Part shown: positions 1 to 8,387 of the stretch, piece by piece | Numbering within the stretch: the first letter of the stretch is position 1 | Layout of the letters: each line of letters begins with the position of its first letter | Assembly: GCF_002741055.1 (NCBI RefSeq) | Contig: NZ_CP016809.1 | Span: 186,001 to 250,000, forward strand | DNA: 64,000 nt | Reading direction: 5' to 3' | Origin: Paenibacillus ihbetae | GTDB taxonomy: Bacteria; Bacillota; Bacilli; Paenibacillales; Paenibacillaceae | Notes under the pieces: generated by a model | The model's input: only the letters and a program-made list of their open reading frames with translations | Told to the model about the DNA's origin: nothing | Database searches by the model: none | Program-made: the position numbers and the translations under genes

Positions 1-46
1 GAATCATTTCTTTCCGGTTTCGTGCGGAAAATGCTGCTGTCTTCAT
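1..46 (-). CDS. ABC-2 type permease, N-terminus only (runs off window)
   Basis: The first 15 codons are visible (MKTAAFSARNRKEMI). The start ATG at 46-44 overlaps the TGA of the upstream gene as ATGA, and AGGAGG lies about 7 bases before it, so translation is probably coupled. The upstream gene ends in the tail of an ABC transporter ATPase, and such ATPases are normally followed by their ABC-2 permease; that context is the only basis for the call. The fragment itself is too short to show membrane segments. Confidence 0.6.
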   Translation of the reverse strand, partial: MKTAAFSARNRKEMI

Positions 47-630
47 CCAACTGCCTCCTCTAGTGTTGCCAATGATACAAATGCATCCTCTAGCGATCCC
101 GTGCTGGTCTTTGCCGTCAATTCAGCAGTGGTACCTGCAGCCCTCAGTTTACCTTTCGACATGACTCCGATGTGATCGGAGAGCGCTTCCGCTTCCTCCA
201 TATAATGCGTGGTTAAAATGATGGTAATATCGCCCTTTAGCTTTTCAATGGCTGACCACAATTTGAAAATGGCGATTCCCTGCGCTTCATCCCCCAAAAC
301 CACCAGCCTGTCCCCAGGACGGATATCGAAAATGTCTCTGGCCTTTTTAGGAATCACGATTTGACCCCGATCTCCAACCTTTACCATTCCATACATGTGC
401 TTTCCCTTCGGCCGAATACCTATTTTGACATGCTGATCGGAACTTTTGACCAAGTCATCCAATACAACATCATAAAGTTCGGCCAAAGCTAAGCAGTTTT
501 GAATATCCGGCACGGTCTCTCCATTTTCCCATTTAGCTACGGCCTGCCTGGACACGCCGATCTTTTCGGCAACTTCTTCTTGAGTCAGTCGGTGCAGCTT
601 TCGCATGCTTTTTAAATTCATACTAATCAT
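43..630 (-). CDS. XRE/AbrB regulator fused to C-terminal third of an ABC ATPase (deletion fusion)
   Basis: The N-terminus is an XRE helix-turn-helix (LTQEEVAEKIGVSRQAVAKWENG), followed by a SpoVT/AbrB swapped-hairpin domain (YGMVKVGDRGQIVIPKKAR), a common pairing in Firmicute regulators. After GIAIFK the sequence switches abruptly to the end of an ABC ATPase: LWSAIEKLKG, the H-loop segment ILTTHYMEEAEALSD and the usual C-terminal tail. Walker A, signature and Walker B are absent, so the ATPase part cannot work. The simplest reading is an in-frame deletion joining a regulator gene to its neighbouring ATPase gene near position 261. The DNA-binding half may still function. I chose the ATG at 630 because AAGGGA precedes it; an upstream ATG at 654 is possible. 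The junction could be an assembly artefact. Confidence 0.8.
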   Translation of the reverse strand: MISMNLKSMRKLHRLTQEEVAEKIGVSRQAVAKWENGETVPDIQNCLALAELYDVVLDDLVKSSDQHVKIGIRPKGKHMYGMVKVGDRGQIVIPKKARDIFDIRPGDRLVVLGDEAQGIAIFKLWSAIEKLKGDITIILTTHYMEEAEALSDHIGVMSKGKLRAAGTTAELTAKTSTGSLEDAFVSLATLEEAVG

Positions 631-772
631 ATTTTTCACATCCCTTGCCTTCATTATATCGATCTATACGGAACGCACCACCAATGCTCATTAACATTAA
701 ATGTTGCTTTCGGTTGCCTTTTACGGTGCTGTTAAAAGAGTGCTTTATGCCATAACAGCCTTGTTCGGCCGT

Positions 773-804
773 AAAAAAGAAGCCGCGTTATCCGCGGCCC
801 TCTT
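773..804 (-). terminator. Rho-independent terminator of the MFS gene
   Basis: On the minus strand the stem GCCGCG-GATAA-CGCGGC is followed by TTCTTTTTT, about 30 bases after the exporter stop codon. Confidence 0.85.
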
Positions 805-830
805 GCTTATTCTCAATATTGATGCGTTTT

Positions 831-2261
831 TTAATGGGAAATGGTCACTTTCGTATCTGTATTCTCCGATGCCTTAGGCTGTTTAAGCACCAAGAAAGCT
901 ACTGCGATGCCGAGCAGCGTAGTGACAGCCGCAATTTGAAAGGCGGTCCGGATCGCTTGGTTAAGCTCTGTCGCCATCATGGTTTCGAGGCTTTCGTTCG
1001 TACCCATACCAGCCGAAATCATGGCCATGATCACGGCCAAGCCTACTGCACCTCCAATTTGCTGGCCGGTCGAAATGAGCGCGGAAGCAACGCCCTGTAC
1101 TTTAGGATCCACTCCCGTGCTTCCGGCGATAAACATCGTTGTAAACACCAGCGCTTGACCGAGGCCGATAATAACCGTGCCTGGTATGATCCCCCACGTT
1201 GTCCCTGTTTCCGACAGTCTTGTCAGAAGTAAAAAACCGATCGTTCCCAGACCCATGCCGGCAGCGATTGTACCTGCTACGCCGATCTTAGTTAGTATTC
1301 TGTTAATGAACCGGGCACCAAGCAAAGCACTCAGCGTAAGCGGCAGGAAGCTGAGACCGGATTGAATAGCCGAATAGTGCAGCACACCTTGCGTATAAAG
1401 CGTAAGGAAGTAGTATAGTGATCCGAACGAAGCCGACAACAGAAATGCAGTTAGCGCTGCGCCGGTCAAATTACGATTACGGAACAGTCCGAAGGCAATC
1501 AATGGTTCTTTCGTACGTTGTTCAATCATAATAAAAGCGAGAAACAGAACCGCTCCGAGCAGCACAGAAGGAAGTGTCGATGCACTGAACCAGCCTTCCA
1601 CCGGTGACTGGATAAGATAGTAAACGATCAGTAACAACCCCGCAGTGACGGAGATCGTGCCGGCAGCATCATAATGCCTGGTTGCCGTGGATACCTTGCT
1701 CTCGGCAAGTACAATAGGTGCAAGAAGAATAACGACGAGCGCGATCGGTACGTTGACGAAGAAGGTTGCTTCCCATCCGATATAGCTGGTGAGCACGCCG
1801 CCAAGAAGAAGTCCAAGCGACAAGCCGACACCGCCCATCGAAGCCCATATGCCCATGGCCCGGTTACGTTCGGCTCCCTCGTTAAAGTTAGAGACAATCA
1901 ATGACAACGTTGCGGGTGAGAGCAGAGCTCCGCCAAGACCCTGCACCCCTCTGGCGATAATAAGCATCAGCTGCGATTCAGACAATCCTCCAAGCAGCGA
2001 ACCTAGACCAAAGAGCGCCATGGCGATTATAAACATCCGCCGTCTGCCAAGAAGATCTGATAAGCGCCCGCCAAGCAGCAAGAAACCGCCGTAAGCTAGT
2101 GAAAACGCACTGACGACCCACTGCAGATGATTGGCTGAAAACCCGAGCTCGTTGCCTAAAGACGGCATTGCTACAAAAATTATGGTGTAATCGAGTGCCA
2201 TAACGAGCTGGGAGATGGCCAGAATGAAAAGTGCCAAGCCTTTGAATTTACTTGAGCTCAT
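831..2261 (-). CDS. MFS multidrug exporter, DHA2 (EmrB/QacA) type, 14 TM
   Basis: A 476-residue hydrophobic protein of the length expected for 14-helix drug:H+ antiporters of the plasma membrane. Visible family marks are the membrane-embedded acidic residue in the first helix (MALDYTIIFVAMPSL), motif A GGRLSDLLGRRRMF in the loop between helices 2 and 3, and the motif C-like GPxxGG region (GLSLGLLLGGVLTSYIGW). Start: the longer frame opens with TTG at 2267, but AAGGGG lies only 3 bases from it and 9 bases from ATG 2261, so 2261 is preferred. It lies downstream of a TetR gene on the same strand, separated by an operator-like repeat array, so induction by a TetR ligand is likely. Its substrate cannot be read from sequence. 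Confidence 0.92.
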   Translation of the reverse strand: MSSSKFKGLALFILAISQLVMALDYTIIFVAMPSLGNELGFSANHLQWVVSAFSLAYGGFLLLGGRLSDLLGRRRMFIIAMALFGLGSLLGGLSESQLMLIIARGVQGLGGALLSPATLSLIVSNFNEGAERNRAMGIWASMGGVGLSLGLLLGGVLTSYIGWEATFFVNVPIALVVILLAPIVLAESKVSTATRHYDAAGTISVTAGLLLIVYYLIQSPVEGWFSASTLPSVLLGAVLFLAFIMIEQRTKEPLIAFGLFRNRNLTGAALTAFLLSASFGSLYYFLTLYTQGVLHYSAIQSGLSFLPLTLSALLGARFINRILTKIGVAGTIAAGMGLGTIGFLLLTRLSETGTTWGIIPGTVIIGLGQALVFTTMFIAGSTGVDPKVQGVASALISTGQQIGGAVGLAVIMAMISAGMGTNESLETMMATELNQAIRTAFQIAAVTTLLGIAVAFLVLKQPKASENTDTKVTISH

Positions 2262-2286
2262 ATACAATTTCCCCTTCCAATTTTAT

Positions 2287-2428
2287 AGACTAAACGATCT
2301 AATATAACCATAAATACGAACCAATCGATCTAATGCGTGCAAGATTATAGACCAATCGATCTAATATATGCGCGATTATAGACTGGAATGAACAAAATAA
2401 TCGTCATTACGGACTGATCATTCTATTA
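2287..2428 (-). promoter_or_regulatory. Five-copy TetR-type operator array with 31-bp period upstream of the exporter
   Basis: Related 18-bp units begin at 2287, 2318, 2349, 2380 and 2411, exactly 31 bp apart. The clearest copies are AGACTAAACGATCTAATA, GAACCAATCGATCTAATG and AGACCAATCGATCTAATA; the last two units (AGACTGGAATGAACAAAA, GGACTGATCATTCTATTA) are weaker. The core TAGACCAATCGATCTA is an imperfect dyad resembling the perfect palindrome before the adjacent tetR gene. A period of 31 bp is close to three helical turns, which would place bound dimers on one DNA face. Confidence 0.7.
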
Positions 2429-2463
2429 TTCGCATGAATAAATGAAGCGCGAAATCGAACGCT

Positions 2464-3051
2464 TCATTTATGATCAAGTACAGATAGAGTAACTGCAGCA
2501 ACTTGTTCGATGACCAAAGGGTCGTCCGTTAATTTTGCTACTTGTGTCAGTGCATACCGCGAATGATATAAATATCGTGCCAGCGAGCGAAGATCCTGAT
2601 TCAATCCTAACTCTCCCGCCTGCTCTGCGCGGGCTAGCGCCTCGTATAGTGCTTGCTCCAAACGAATCTTATCTTGCTCGAAAATTTGTGCAATCTCGGG
2701 ATCATGAGGTACCTGATCAATTGCGCTGTGCAGAATTAGGCACTCCTTGCGGCGCTGCTCATCCTTCAATGTATCGACGATAATCGCAAAGATTTCGGCA
2801 ATAGTATCCTTGATTGGGCCTGGGTGAGCTAAATGGGTGATGACGGCAGACGATTTCTCGTCCAGGTAATACTTAACCGCTTTGATAAAGAGATCTCGCT
2901 TCGTTCCGTAGGTGTCATACAAGCTTTGTCTGGCTATACCCAATCCTTCAAGCAAAAGCTGCAGTGACGTGCCCTCATAACCGTAATGACCGAATACTTC
3001 CATAGCCTTATGTAGGACCAGTGTCGTGTCAAATTCTTTGTTCCTTGCCAA
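2464..3051 (-). CDS. TetR/AcrR family repressor
   Basis: 195 residues, normal for the family. Residues 1-60 carry the TetR helix-turn-helix (VFGHYGYEGTSLQLLLEGLGIARQSLYDTYGTKRDLF in pieces: GTSLQLLLEGLGIARQSLY is the recognition region). The rest is an all-alpha ligand and dimer domain of the TetR_C type. The start codon is TTG at 3051, supported by AAGGAGG 10 bases upstream; no better ATG exists. It sits directly upstream of, and on the same strand as, the MFS exporter. It probably represses both the exporter (operator array 2287-2428) and itself (palindrome 3136-3151). The inducer is unknown. Confidence 0.9.
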   Translation of the reverse strand: MARNKEFDTTLVLHKAMEVFGHYGYEGTSLQLLLEGLGIARQSLYDTYGTKRDLFIKAVKYYLDEKSSAVITHLAHPGPIKDTIAEIFAIIVDTLKDEQRRKECLILHSAIDQVPHDPEIAQIFEQDKIRLEQALYEALARAEQAGELGLNQDLRSLARYLYHSRYALTQVAKLTDDPLVIEQVAAVTLSVLDHK

Positions 3052-3135
3052 TTTTAGTCTGCCTCCTTCACTCCCATAATACTATCGTTATCGGATTATT
3101 CCAGTCAAGAATGAGGGTTCATGAAATCGTCTTTT

Positions 3136-3151
3136 CAGACCATTTGGTCTG
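3136..3151. promoter_or_regulatory. Perfect 16-bp palindrome, probable TetR autoregulatory operator
   Basis: CAGACCATTTGGTCTG has 7-bp arms (CAGACCA/TGGTCTG) around TT. It lies 85 bp upstream of the tetR start. Its AGACC half-site matches the AGACC start of the units before the exporter. Confidence 0.7.
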
Positions 3152-3321
3152 TATTGATCAAAAAAATATCAGTGCTTCAACTGCATAGTCTTATTAGCAC
3201 CTCCTTTTGATGGCTTCATCATATCAATTATAGATCGTTCAGTCAATAATAAACCAAAAATTTTTTTCTCGAACTTTGCCGTTCAGTGCTTAAGCATATG
3301 ACGGGATGCTTCAAGAAATAA
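3152..3321. other. Intergenic stretch between the adhesin gene and tetR
   Basis: The stretch 3052-3370 has no gene I can support. On the minus strand it has a good AAAAGGAGGTG at about 3203-3213 followed by only a five-codon open frame (ATG CAG TTG AAG CAC stop), which may be a leader or chance. A further degenerate operator-like string (TATAGATCGTTCAGTC) lies at 3229-3244. No clear -35/-10 pair was found. Confidence 0.4.
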
Positions 3322-3357
3322 GGCTCTCCCTGCCCAGGTTACTGGACAAGAAGAGCC
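3322..3357 (-). terminator. Probable terminator of the LPXTG gene
   Basis: GGCTCT and AGAGCC form the outer stem, with an inner TCCAG/CTGG hairpin, followed on the minus strand by TTATTTCTT. It starts about 13 bases after the stop codon. The T tract is short, so efficiency is uncertain. Confidence 0.55.
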
Positions 3358-3370
3358 GAAGTATAATGTG

Positions 3371-6300
3371 CTATTGTTTCATTTTCATCCGTTTGCGACC
3401 TAACCATACACCGAAAGCGATCAGCCCGAGACCCGCCAAATAGAACGGATAAGGACTCGATTCTCCCGTTTTTGGAAGCATCGGAACCGTCGGTTGCGGT
3501 GTCGAAGCGTTCTCAGACGGAGTTGGTGCATCCGGCTTTTGAGGCTCAGGATCGACTCCTCCTCGCGGAATATCCTCTTCGTCAATATCGATGGCAGGTG
3601 TTTCCGGCTCTGCTGGAGGTGTCTCAGGTGTTTGAGGTGTCTGAGGTTCTTGAGGCGTCTCAGGCGTTGTTGGTTCACCTCTTGGAACATCCTCGTCCGG
3701 CACCTCTACCTCACCGGTCGGATTGCCAGGATTCGTTGGGTTCCCTGGATTACCTGGATCCGTCGGATTACCAGGATTCGTTGGGTTCCCCGGGTTGCCT
3801 GGATCCGTCGGATTGCCAGGATCTGTTGGGTTCCCCGGGTTGCCTGGATCGGTCGGATTGCCAGGATCCGTTGGGTTTTCAGGATCTGTTGGATCTGTTG
3901 GATCTGTTGGATCTGTCGGATCCGTCGGCTCGCCAGGAATTACAGGCTCTTCCTTTCGATTCGTAACGATCATTTTCTTAACATTGTCTTGATTCTTGAT
4001 GCTGGAATCAATCGTTACGTCCCACTTCGCCTGCTCGATCTTATATCCTTCTGGAGCGGCCAGCTCCTCCAAAACATAGTCGTCGTACAGCAGCTTTGTA
4101 AACAGGATCTTGCCTTCATCATCCGTGGTTTTAACGATCGGCGTCCGTTTGCCTGCCTTATCATAGAGCGCAAACTTGGCTCCTGCCAGCGGCTTCGTCT
4201 GATCGTCCTGATCTACCTTCGTTACTTCCAGGCTGCCCGTTACGCCGCCTCCGGAGCCTGAACCCGAGGAAGTACGGACAATAACCTCTTCCGTCGTTTC
4301 CCGAATCTCCGTCTTCAGCTGATCTCCTTCGAGAGCCACCTTATTCTGCACAGCCTCTTTATCTTCAGCAATAATGAACGACTGATATTCCAAAATATAA
4401 GCCGTCGAGATGTCATTTGTGAATTTCAACTCGAATGTCTCTTTATCACCGTCAAGCCTATGGATGGTTAAGGTATAATCCTTCCCTTTAGTCAGCTCTT
4501 GGGCTTTTTCCGCTTTTCCGTTTGCATTGATCTTGGTCGCATACAAGCGGAAGGAATCCTCGATCAAGATCTGGTTCGGACTTGGATTATCGATAATTTT
4601 TGCGTTGGAAATATGCGACTGACCTTCATTGATGCGAATTTCCCAGTCGATTTTGTTTCCGTTCTGGGAGCCGCTCTTCTTCACATATTCGCCGCCGTGA
4701 GGAATCGTTACGCTGGCGTTCCATGTTGCCTTTTTCGTGCTGCCATCGGACAGCTCCGCCGTATTATCGATTTTGTTGACAATCAATGTACCTTCGAGCG
4801 ATGTGTTGAATTCAATCCAGTATGCGGATGAGATTGGGGCGACAAATCGAATGGACAATTTGTTGCCGTTAGCTTCTGAGGGTTCTGTCACTTCGTATTG
4901 CGAAGCAGGAACTAGCGAGCCCTTCTGGACGCCATTCCGTCCTCCAGTCAGCTTCATCTCATATACCTTGACCGAATTCGAAACAAGCTTCTGATTCTGC
5001 TTCAGAACATCGGTAACGATCGCTTCCTGAAGCGAATCAAGATTATAGTTCATCTTGACGTTCCACGTAATTTGTTTGCTGATCGGATTGTAGCTGCCGT
5101 CTTTACCGCCGTTATTTTTCGTATAACCATCGGCGGAGAAGCTTGCATCCCGCACAATCGGGCCTTTCTCCTTGCCTTCCTCAACCCATGTCATCGAGGC
5201 TCTGTTTAAAAAGTCCAATTTGCGATCCTTCAGCCAGTTGATGTTAAACTTCGTTTCATATTCGATCGTATAGGTGGTGTCAATCTTGGAGAACTCGATG
5301 ATAAAGCCTTCGCGTAAATCATTGTACTTCACCGTGTACTCGCTCGCTGGAACGGCTTTCCCGTCCGCTTTCACGCTCACTGAATCCCGAATGAATTCAA
5401 GTCCGCCTTGCGGGAACGTATCCGTGATAATTACATTCTCCATGATGTATTTGGTGCCGTCCGGCTTTTTATCGCCATTGACTGTAATTTTCCACTTCGC
5501 GGTTTTTGTGTCAAAATTGACGTTCGAGGATCCTTTTACTAGGGCACGGCTTCCGTAGCCCGGAGCCGTTACTTCCTTAGACGCTTCACCCGATACGACT
5601 TTGTTCTTGACTGCGTTCCCCTCGGAGCTCAAGCGATCGACAGGCTCCGTCCGGTAAACAATCGTATAAGGCGAATCGATATCCTTGTTGAATCGAAGCT
5701 CGAATCCGTGCTTACCTTTCGCTACAGCGGTGTACTCATCTTCTGGAACCAGGTTTTGGTCATTCGTTGAATTCCCGTTATACACCTTCAGCGAATCGGA
5801 AATCCAGGTATGGTTCTCACTAAATTCATCCGTAATGATGGCTTGAGCGCTCGGAATCTTCTTCTCGTTGAAATTGTATTTCACCGTCCAAGTGATGATC
5901 CCCGTGTCCTTGTCCTGGCTATATGTCTTATCCAAGAAACTGCCGCGATCTACTGTTACTGTAGCCGTCGATTGGGCATTTTCCATCCCGTCGCCAGACA
6001 GAACAGCGGTGTTCTCAAAACGGGACTGATCGCCGATAAGCTTCGTCGAGAAGCGAATTTCGTAGGCTTTGCTGATTGTTTCATCCTGGAATGCAAGCTC
6101 CAGCTTGCCGCCACCGCCTGTTTGGACGGTGTACTTGCCGGCATCCAGCCGTTCGCCAAGAACCGCCGAGCCGTCACCGTTAACCTGCAGATTGTATACC
6201 TCAACGGAATCCCCGATGAGCTCCAAGCCTTCAGGCATTTCATCGGTGATGACCGCGTGCTTGACCTTATTGAGCGACTTGTTGATCTGTACCGTCCAAT

Positions 6301-6964
6301 CGATCCGGTCTTTGCCAATCGCTTTTCCTTGCTTCTCGATCAGCTTTCCGCCTTGCGGCTTCAGATTCACGACGACGGTCTGAACCCCGCCCTTTATCGG
6401 AATAGCAATAATGATTTCCGTGCTTCCTTTAAGAACTTCCTTCTTGAACTCTGTACGAATTTCCAGCTTGCCGCTGATGTTGGAATGGCTCTCCACGTAA
6501 TCGTTGAAGGTCATCACAACCTTGCCGCTGCGGTCCACCGTAAAACGGCCGACTTCACCCTGACCGGCAACGAGCGGCGAGTCAATGTCCGTGAAGATTT
6601 CAAACTGCTGCGGCAGATCGAAGGTAAAGGTGTCCCCGTTCTTATAGTTGTGACCGTTCGGCAGCTCCCATTCATAGCTTAGATTCACGGCTGCGCCGAT
6701 GTCCAGGCTGCTGCCCGGATTATAAACGGCATCAATGACAGTGCCGTCGATGTCGGTTAACACAACTTTGGTTATAATGCTATCATTATTGATTTCTGAT
6801 TCGGACGGGCCATAAACATCATCCGTCACTCCATACACTGAATCCTGCACGCTTACCGGTTCCGGGACATTGGTCGATGCATTGACCGTCCAGCCCGACA
6901 TTCCAAACAATGTTTGAATCATAAGCAGCAGAGCCAATACGATTCCACTTACTTTTTTCTTCAT
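3371..6964 (-). CDS. LPXTG-anchored MSCRAMM-like adhesin with Cna-B/SpaA domain
   Basis: 1197 residues from the ATG at 6964 (GGGAGAG just upstream); a longer frame to 7087 lacks a good ribosome site and would bury the signal peptide. Layout: signal peptide 1-29; an N-terminal adhesin domain about 60-200; five repeated beta-sandwich modules from about 210 to 900, each opening with an IDWTV/ITWTV-type strand and an xxITDxxP turn, as in collagen-binding MSCRAMMs that form intramolecular isopeptide bonds; a SpaA/Cna-B domain at 910-1005 ([19 protein letters not shown]); a Pro/Thr/Asp/Gly spacer 1008-1162; then LPKTG at 1163-1167, a membrane helix and a basic tail. Sortase should link it to peptidoglycan; no sortase gene lies in this window. 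It follows the transglutaminase gene behind two c-di-GMP aptamers. The ligand is unknown. Confidence 0.92.
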   Translation of the reverse strand: MKKKVSGIVLALLLMIQTLFGMSGWTVNASTNVPEPVSVQDSVYGVTDDVYGPSESEINNDSIITKVVLTDIDGTVIDAVYNPGSSLDIGAAVNLSYEWELPNGHNYKNGDTFTFDLPQQFEIFTDIDSPLVAGQGEVGRFTVDRSGKVVMTFNDYVESHSNISGKLEIRTEFKKEVLKGSTEIIIAIPIKGGVQTVVVNLKPQGGKLIEKQGKAIGKDRIDWTVQINKSLNKVKHAVITDEMPEGLELIGDSVEVYNLQVNGDGSAVLGERLDAGKYTVQTGGGGKLELAFQDETISKAYEIRFSTKLIGDQSRFENTAVLSGDGMENAQSTATVTVDRGSFLDKTYSQDKDTGIITWTVKYNFNEKKIPSAQAIITDEFSENHTWISDSLKVYNGNSTNDQNLVPEDEYTAVAKGKHGFELRFNKDIDSPYTIVYRTEPVDRLSSEGNAVKNKVVSGEASKEVTAPGYGSRALVKGSSNVNFDTKTAKWKITVNGDKKPDGTKYIMENVIITDTFPQGGLEFIRDSVSVKADGKAVPASEYTVKYNDLREGFIIEFSKIDTTYTIEYETKFNINWLKDRKLDFLNRASMTWVEEGKEKGPIVRDASFSADGYTKNNGGKDGSYNPISKQITWNVKMNYNLDSLQEAIVTDVLKQNQKLVSNSVKVYEMKLTGGRNGVQKGSLVPASQYEVTEPSEANGNKLSIRFVAPISSAYWIEFNTSLEGTLIVNKIDNTAELSDGSTKKATWNASVTIPHGGEYVKKSGSQNGNKIDWEIRINEGQSHISNAKIIDNPSPNQILIEDSFRLYATKINANGKAEKAQELTKGKDYTLTIHRLDGDKETFELKFTNDISTAYILEYQSFIIAEDKEAVQNKVALEGDQLKTEIRETTEEVIVRTSSGSGSGGGVTGSLEVTKVDQDDQTKPLAGAKFALYDKAGKRTPIVKTTDDEGKILFTKLLYDDYVLEELAAPEGYKIEQAKWDVTIDSSIKNQDNVKKMIVTNRKEEPVIPGEPTDPTDPTDPTDPTDPENPTDPGNPTDPGNPGNPTDPGNPTDPGNPGNPTNPGNPTDPGNPGNPTNPGNPTGEVEVPDEDVPRGEPTTPETPQEPQTPQTPETPPAEPETPAIDIDEEDIPRGGVDPEPQKPDAPTPSENASTPQPTVPMLPKTGESSPYPFYLAGLGLIAFGVWLGRKRMKMKQ
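3720..3877. repeat. Three and a half 45-bp tandem repeats encoding a proline-rich stalk
   Basis: Units start at 3720, 3765 and 3810, each 45 bp (15 codons of the PTDPGNPGN type), with a partial fourth unit at 3855. The units are nearly identical with scattered third-position changes. Shorter 9-bp GGATCTGTT-like units follow to about 3933 (PTD triplets). Such arrays change length by slippage and set the reach of the adhesin from the wall. Confidence 0.9.
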
Positions 6965-7253
6965 GATCTCTCCCTCAGCCTCTCCATTACCCTCAATATA
7001 TTTGGTTCCGATGTTGCTTTTGCGTGCGCAAATCGAGCCAACCATCTCTCGGATCATATGCCGATAAGAGATTTGTTCGTCCATCACCTCCGCTTACTTT
7101 TTTTGGCGCACGATTCATTGGTGCCTGTATTTTCCTTAAGAACCAATTGAGCTTCTAGCATTGTAACGCCCTGTTCTGAATATTTTCTGAATATAAACCC
7201 GAATAAGCCTTGGACAATGGTCCAAAGCTTAAGGTTTTAGCTATAAAATTATT
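6965..7253 (-). other. Gap between transglutaminase and adhesin genes, with an 11-bp hairpin
   Basis: On the minus strand a hairpin at 7205-7230 has 11 paired bases (AAGCTTTGGAC/GTCCAAGGCTT, one G-T) around CATT. It is followed by ATTCGGGTTTA, not a clean T tract, so it may be a weak terminator or a processing site. Further down are a 25-codon open frame near 7160-7085 and an upstream extension of the adhesin frame; neither resembles a known protein and I do not call them genes. No convincing separate promoter was found, so read-through from the riboswitch-controlled unit is likely but unproven. Confidence 0.5.
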
Positions 7254-8054
7254 TTAATAATACTTAGCTGCAGAATATCGGGATGCCTCTTTAATCATTT
7301 TGAAACCGGCACCCTTGCTCTTCCATCCCGCATCGACGGTCGTGTCGATCGTGACCCACCGCCCGTTCAGGTAAACCTCATTCCAAGCGTGGTAAACGTC
7401 AACATAATCCGTTGTCCCCATTACAAGCTTGGTCGGAATGTCCATGCTCCGCAGCATGGATGCGAACAAGGAGGCGTAATCATAACACATGCCTTTTTTT
7501 CCGGACAGCGTGCGGTCAATATCGGGAAGATAGTCCGTCAGCTCGCTGGCGGCAAGCGCTTTATCATACCGGATCGTATCGACGATATACTCGTGGATCA
7601 GCTTTACTTTTTCCTCGTCGGTGTTAGCAGACCGGGTTAGCTTCTTTGCAAGCTGAGCCGCCTTGTCGCTTGAACGCCAATCGATGTTTTGTACCGAGTT
7701 CAAGAACACCCTGCTGCTATTCGTCAGTTGAAGCGTAACTTCTGCTTCCTGCACGATCTTATACTTGGTACCGTTGACCTGCTCCAGCACTGTTATGGTA
7801 TAACGGCCGTTTCCCATCTGCAGCGGAAAGGACTCCTGCTGCTTGTCCGGTAAAAGCGTATATGTATACTTGTTTTGCCCTTTTGCAATCATGAGCTTCG
7901 TCTTCACATCCGCTTTCACGTCATAGCGAACGGCGATGACTCCGCGATCAAGCTGCTCCAGATCCAGCCAATCTCCCGTTTGGGAAGCTTGTACAACCGG
8001 AGCCAATACGAAAAACGCAATAAACCCTACAATAGCCAACACCATGTTGCGCAT
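7254..8054 (-). CDS. Secreted or membrane-anchored transglutaminase-like protein
   Basis: 266 residues with an N-terminal membrane segment/signal peptide (MVLAIVGFIAFFVLAP), a beta-rich region about 30-115, and a transglutaminase/protease-like core with the Cys-His-Asp triad visible as GMCYDYASLF (C190), YHAWNEVYL (H222) and TIDTTVD (D237). It acts outside the membrane, either cross-linking or cleaving proteins; most bacterial members are peptidase-like, so cross-linking is not assured. The start is ATG 8054, 8 bases after GAAGGGAG. The open frame continues to 8147, but that part is translated from a c-di-GMP aptamer and has no ribosome site, so I exclude it. The downstream adhesin is a plausible partner or substrate. 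Confidence 0.85.
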   Translation of the reverse strand: MRNMVLAIVGFIAFFVLAPVVQASQTGDWLDLEQLDRGVIAVRYDVKADVKTKLMIAKGQNKYTYTLLPDKQQESFPLQMGNGRYTITVLEQVNGTKYKIVQEAEVTLQLTNSSRVFLNSVQNIDWRSSDKAAQLAKKLTRSANTDEEKVKLIHEYIVDTIRYDKALAASELTDYLPDIDRTLSGKKGMCYDYASLFASMLRSMDIPTKLVMGTTDYVDVYHAWNEVYLNGRWVTIDTTVDAGWKSKGAGFKMIKEASRYSAAKYY

Positions 8055-8070
8055 ACTGTAAACTCCCTTC

Positions 8071-8154
8071 GGTAGCCAGGCTGCCATTGACGGTTCATCA
8101 AGAAGGCCCTGTGGCTTTGCGTCCTTATCTTTCGACAAGTTTGCCATTATCGTG
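8071..8154 (-). promoter_or_regulatory. c-di-GMP-I (GEMM-I) riboswitch, promoter-distal copy
   Basis: The minus strand reads GGCAAAC, a GAAA-tetraloop stem, GGACGCAAAGCCACAGGGCCT and finally ATGGCAGCCTGGCTACCG, the classic GEMM-I core in the right order. The aptamer ends directly against the ribosome binding site GAAGGGAG (8063-8070) of the transglutaminase gene, which suggests control of translation initiation. About 85 bp long and close to 90% identical to the copy at 8221-8306. Confidence 0.93.
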
Positions 8155-8220
8155 ATAGAGTTTTCAAAGAATGAAACAAATCAAAATCTCCTATAAAAAA
8201 ACAAAAAAAGCGTATTCGTT

Positions 8221-8306
8221 CGGTAGCTGGCTGCCATTGATGGTTCATCAAGAAGGCCCTGTAGCTTTGCGTCCTTGCCTTTCGACAAGTTTGCCGTTTA
8301 TCGTGA
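8221..8306 (-). promoter_or_regulatory. c-di-GMP-I (GEMM-I) riboswitch, promoter-proximal copy
   Basis: Same element as the downstream copy: GGCAAAC, CTTGTCGAAAGGCAAG stem-loop, GGACGCAAAGCTACAGGGCCT and ATGGCAGCCAGCTACCG on the minus strand. It starts about 20 bases after the -10 box. It is followed by a T-rich run (two stretches of seven Ts at about 8197-8212), consistent with a transcription-termination platform, although I could not draw a clear competing stem. Confidence 0.93.
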
Positions 8307-8324
8307 GTAGCTTTATGTGAGTTC

Positions 8325-8353
8325 ATCATACCAAATATCTCTAATTCTATCAA
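8325..8353 (-). promoter_or_regulatory. Sigma-A promoter of the c-di-GMP-controlled unit
   Basis: -35 TTGATA (8353-8348), 17-bp spacer, -10 TATGAT (8330-8325). Transcription would start near 8318, a few bases before the first aptamer. Confidence 0.85.
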
Positions 8354-8387
8354 GCAAATTTTGAGATTGATAGACGACGATCGACAA

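Noticed and set aside
3183..3200. Five-codon frame behind AAAAGGAGGTG upstream of tetR as a regulatory leader peptide
   Set aside because: The ribosome site is too far (about 13 bases) and no attenuator stem follows; kept only as a remark.
3720..3933. CRISPR array
   Set aside because: The 45-bp repeats are contiguous without spacers and are coding.
3494..4261. Plus-strand 255-residue frame rich in Arg, Ile and Trp opposite the adhesin gene
   Set aside because: It is the complement of the repeat-rich adhesin stalk; such long antisense frames follow from repeated codons.
5810..6682. Plus-strand 290-residue frame opposite the adhesin gene
   Set aside because: No ribosome site and no recognisable protein features; it lies wholly within the well-supported adhesin gene on the other strand.
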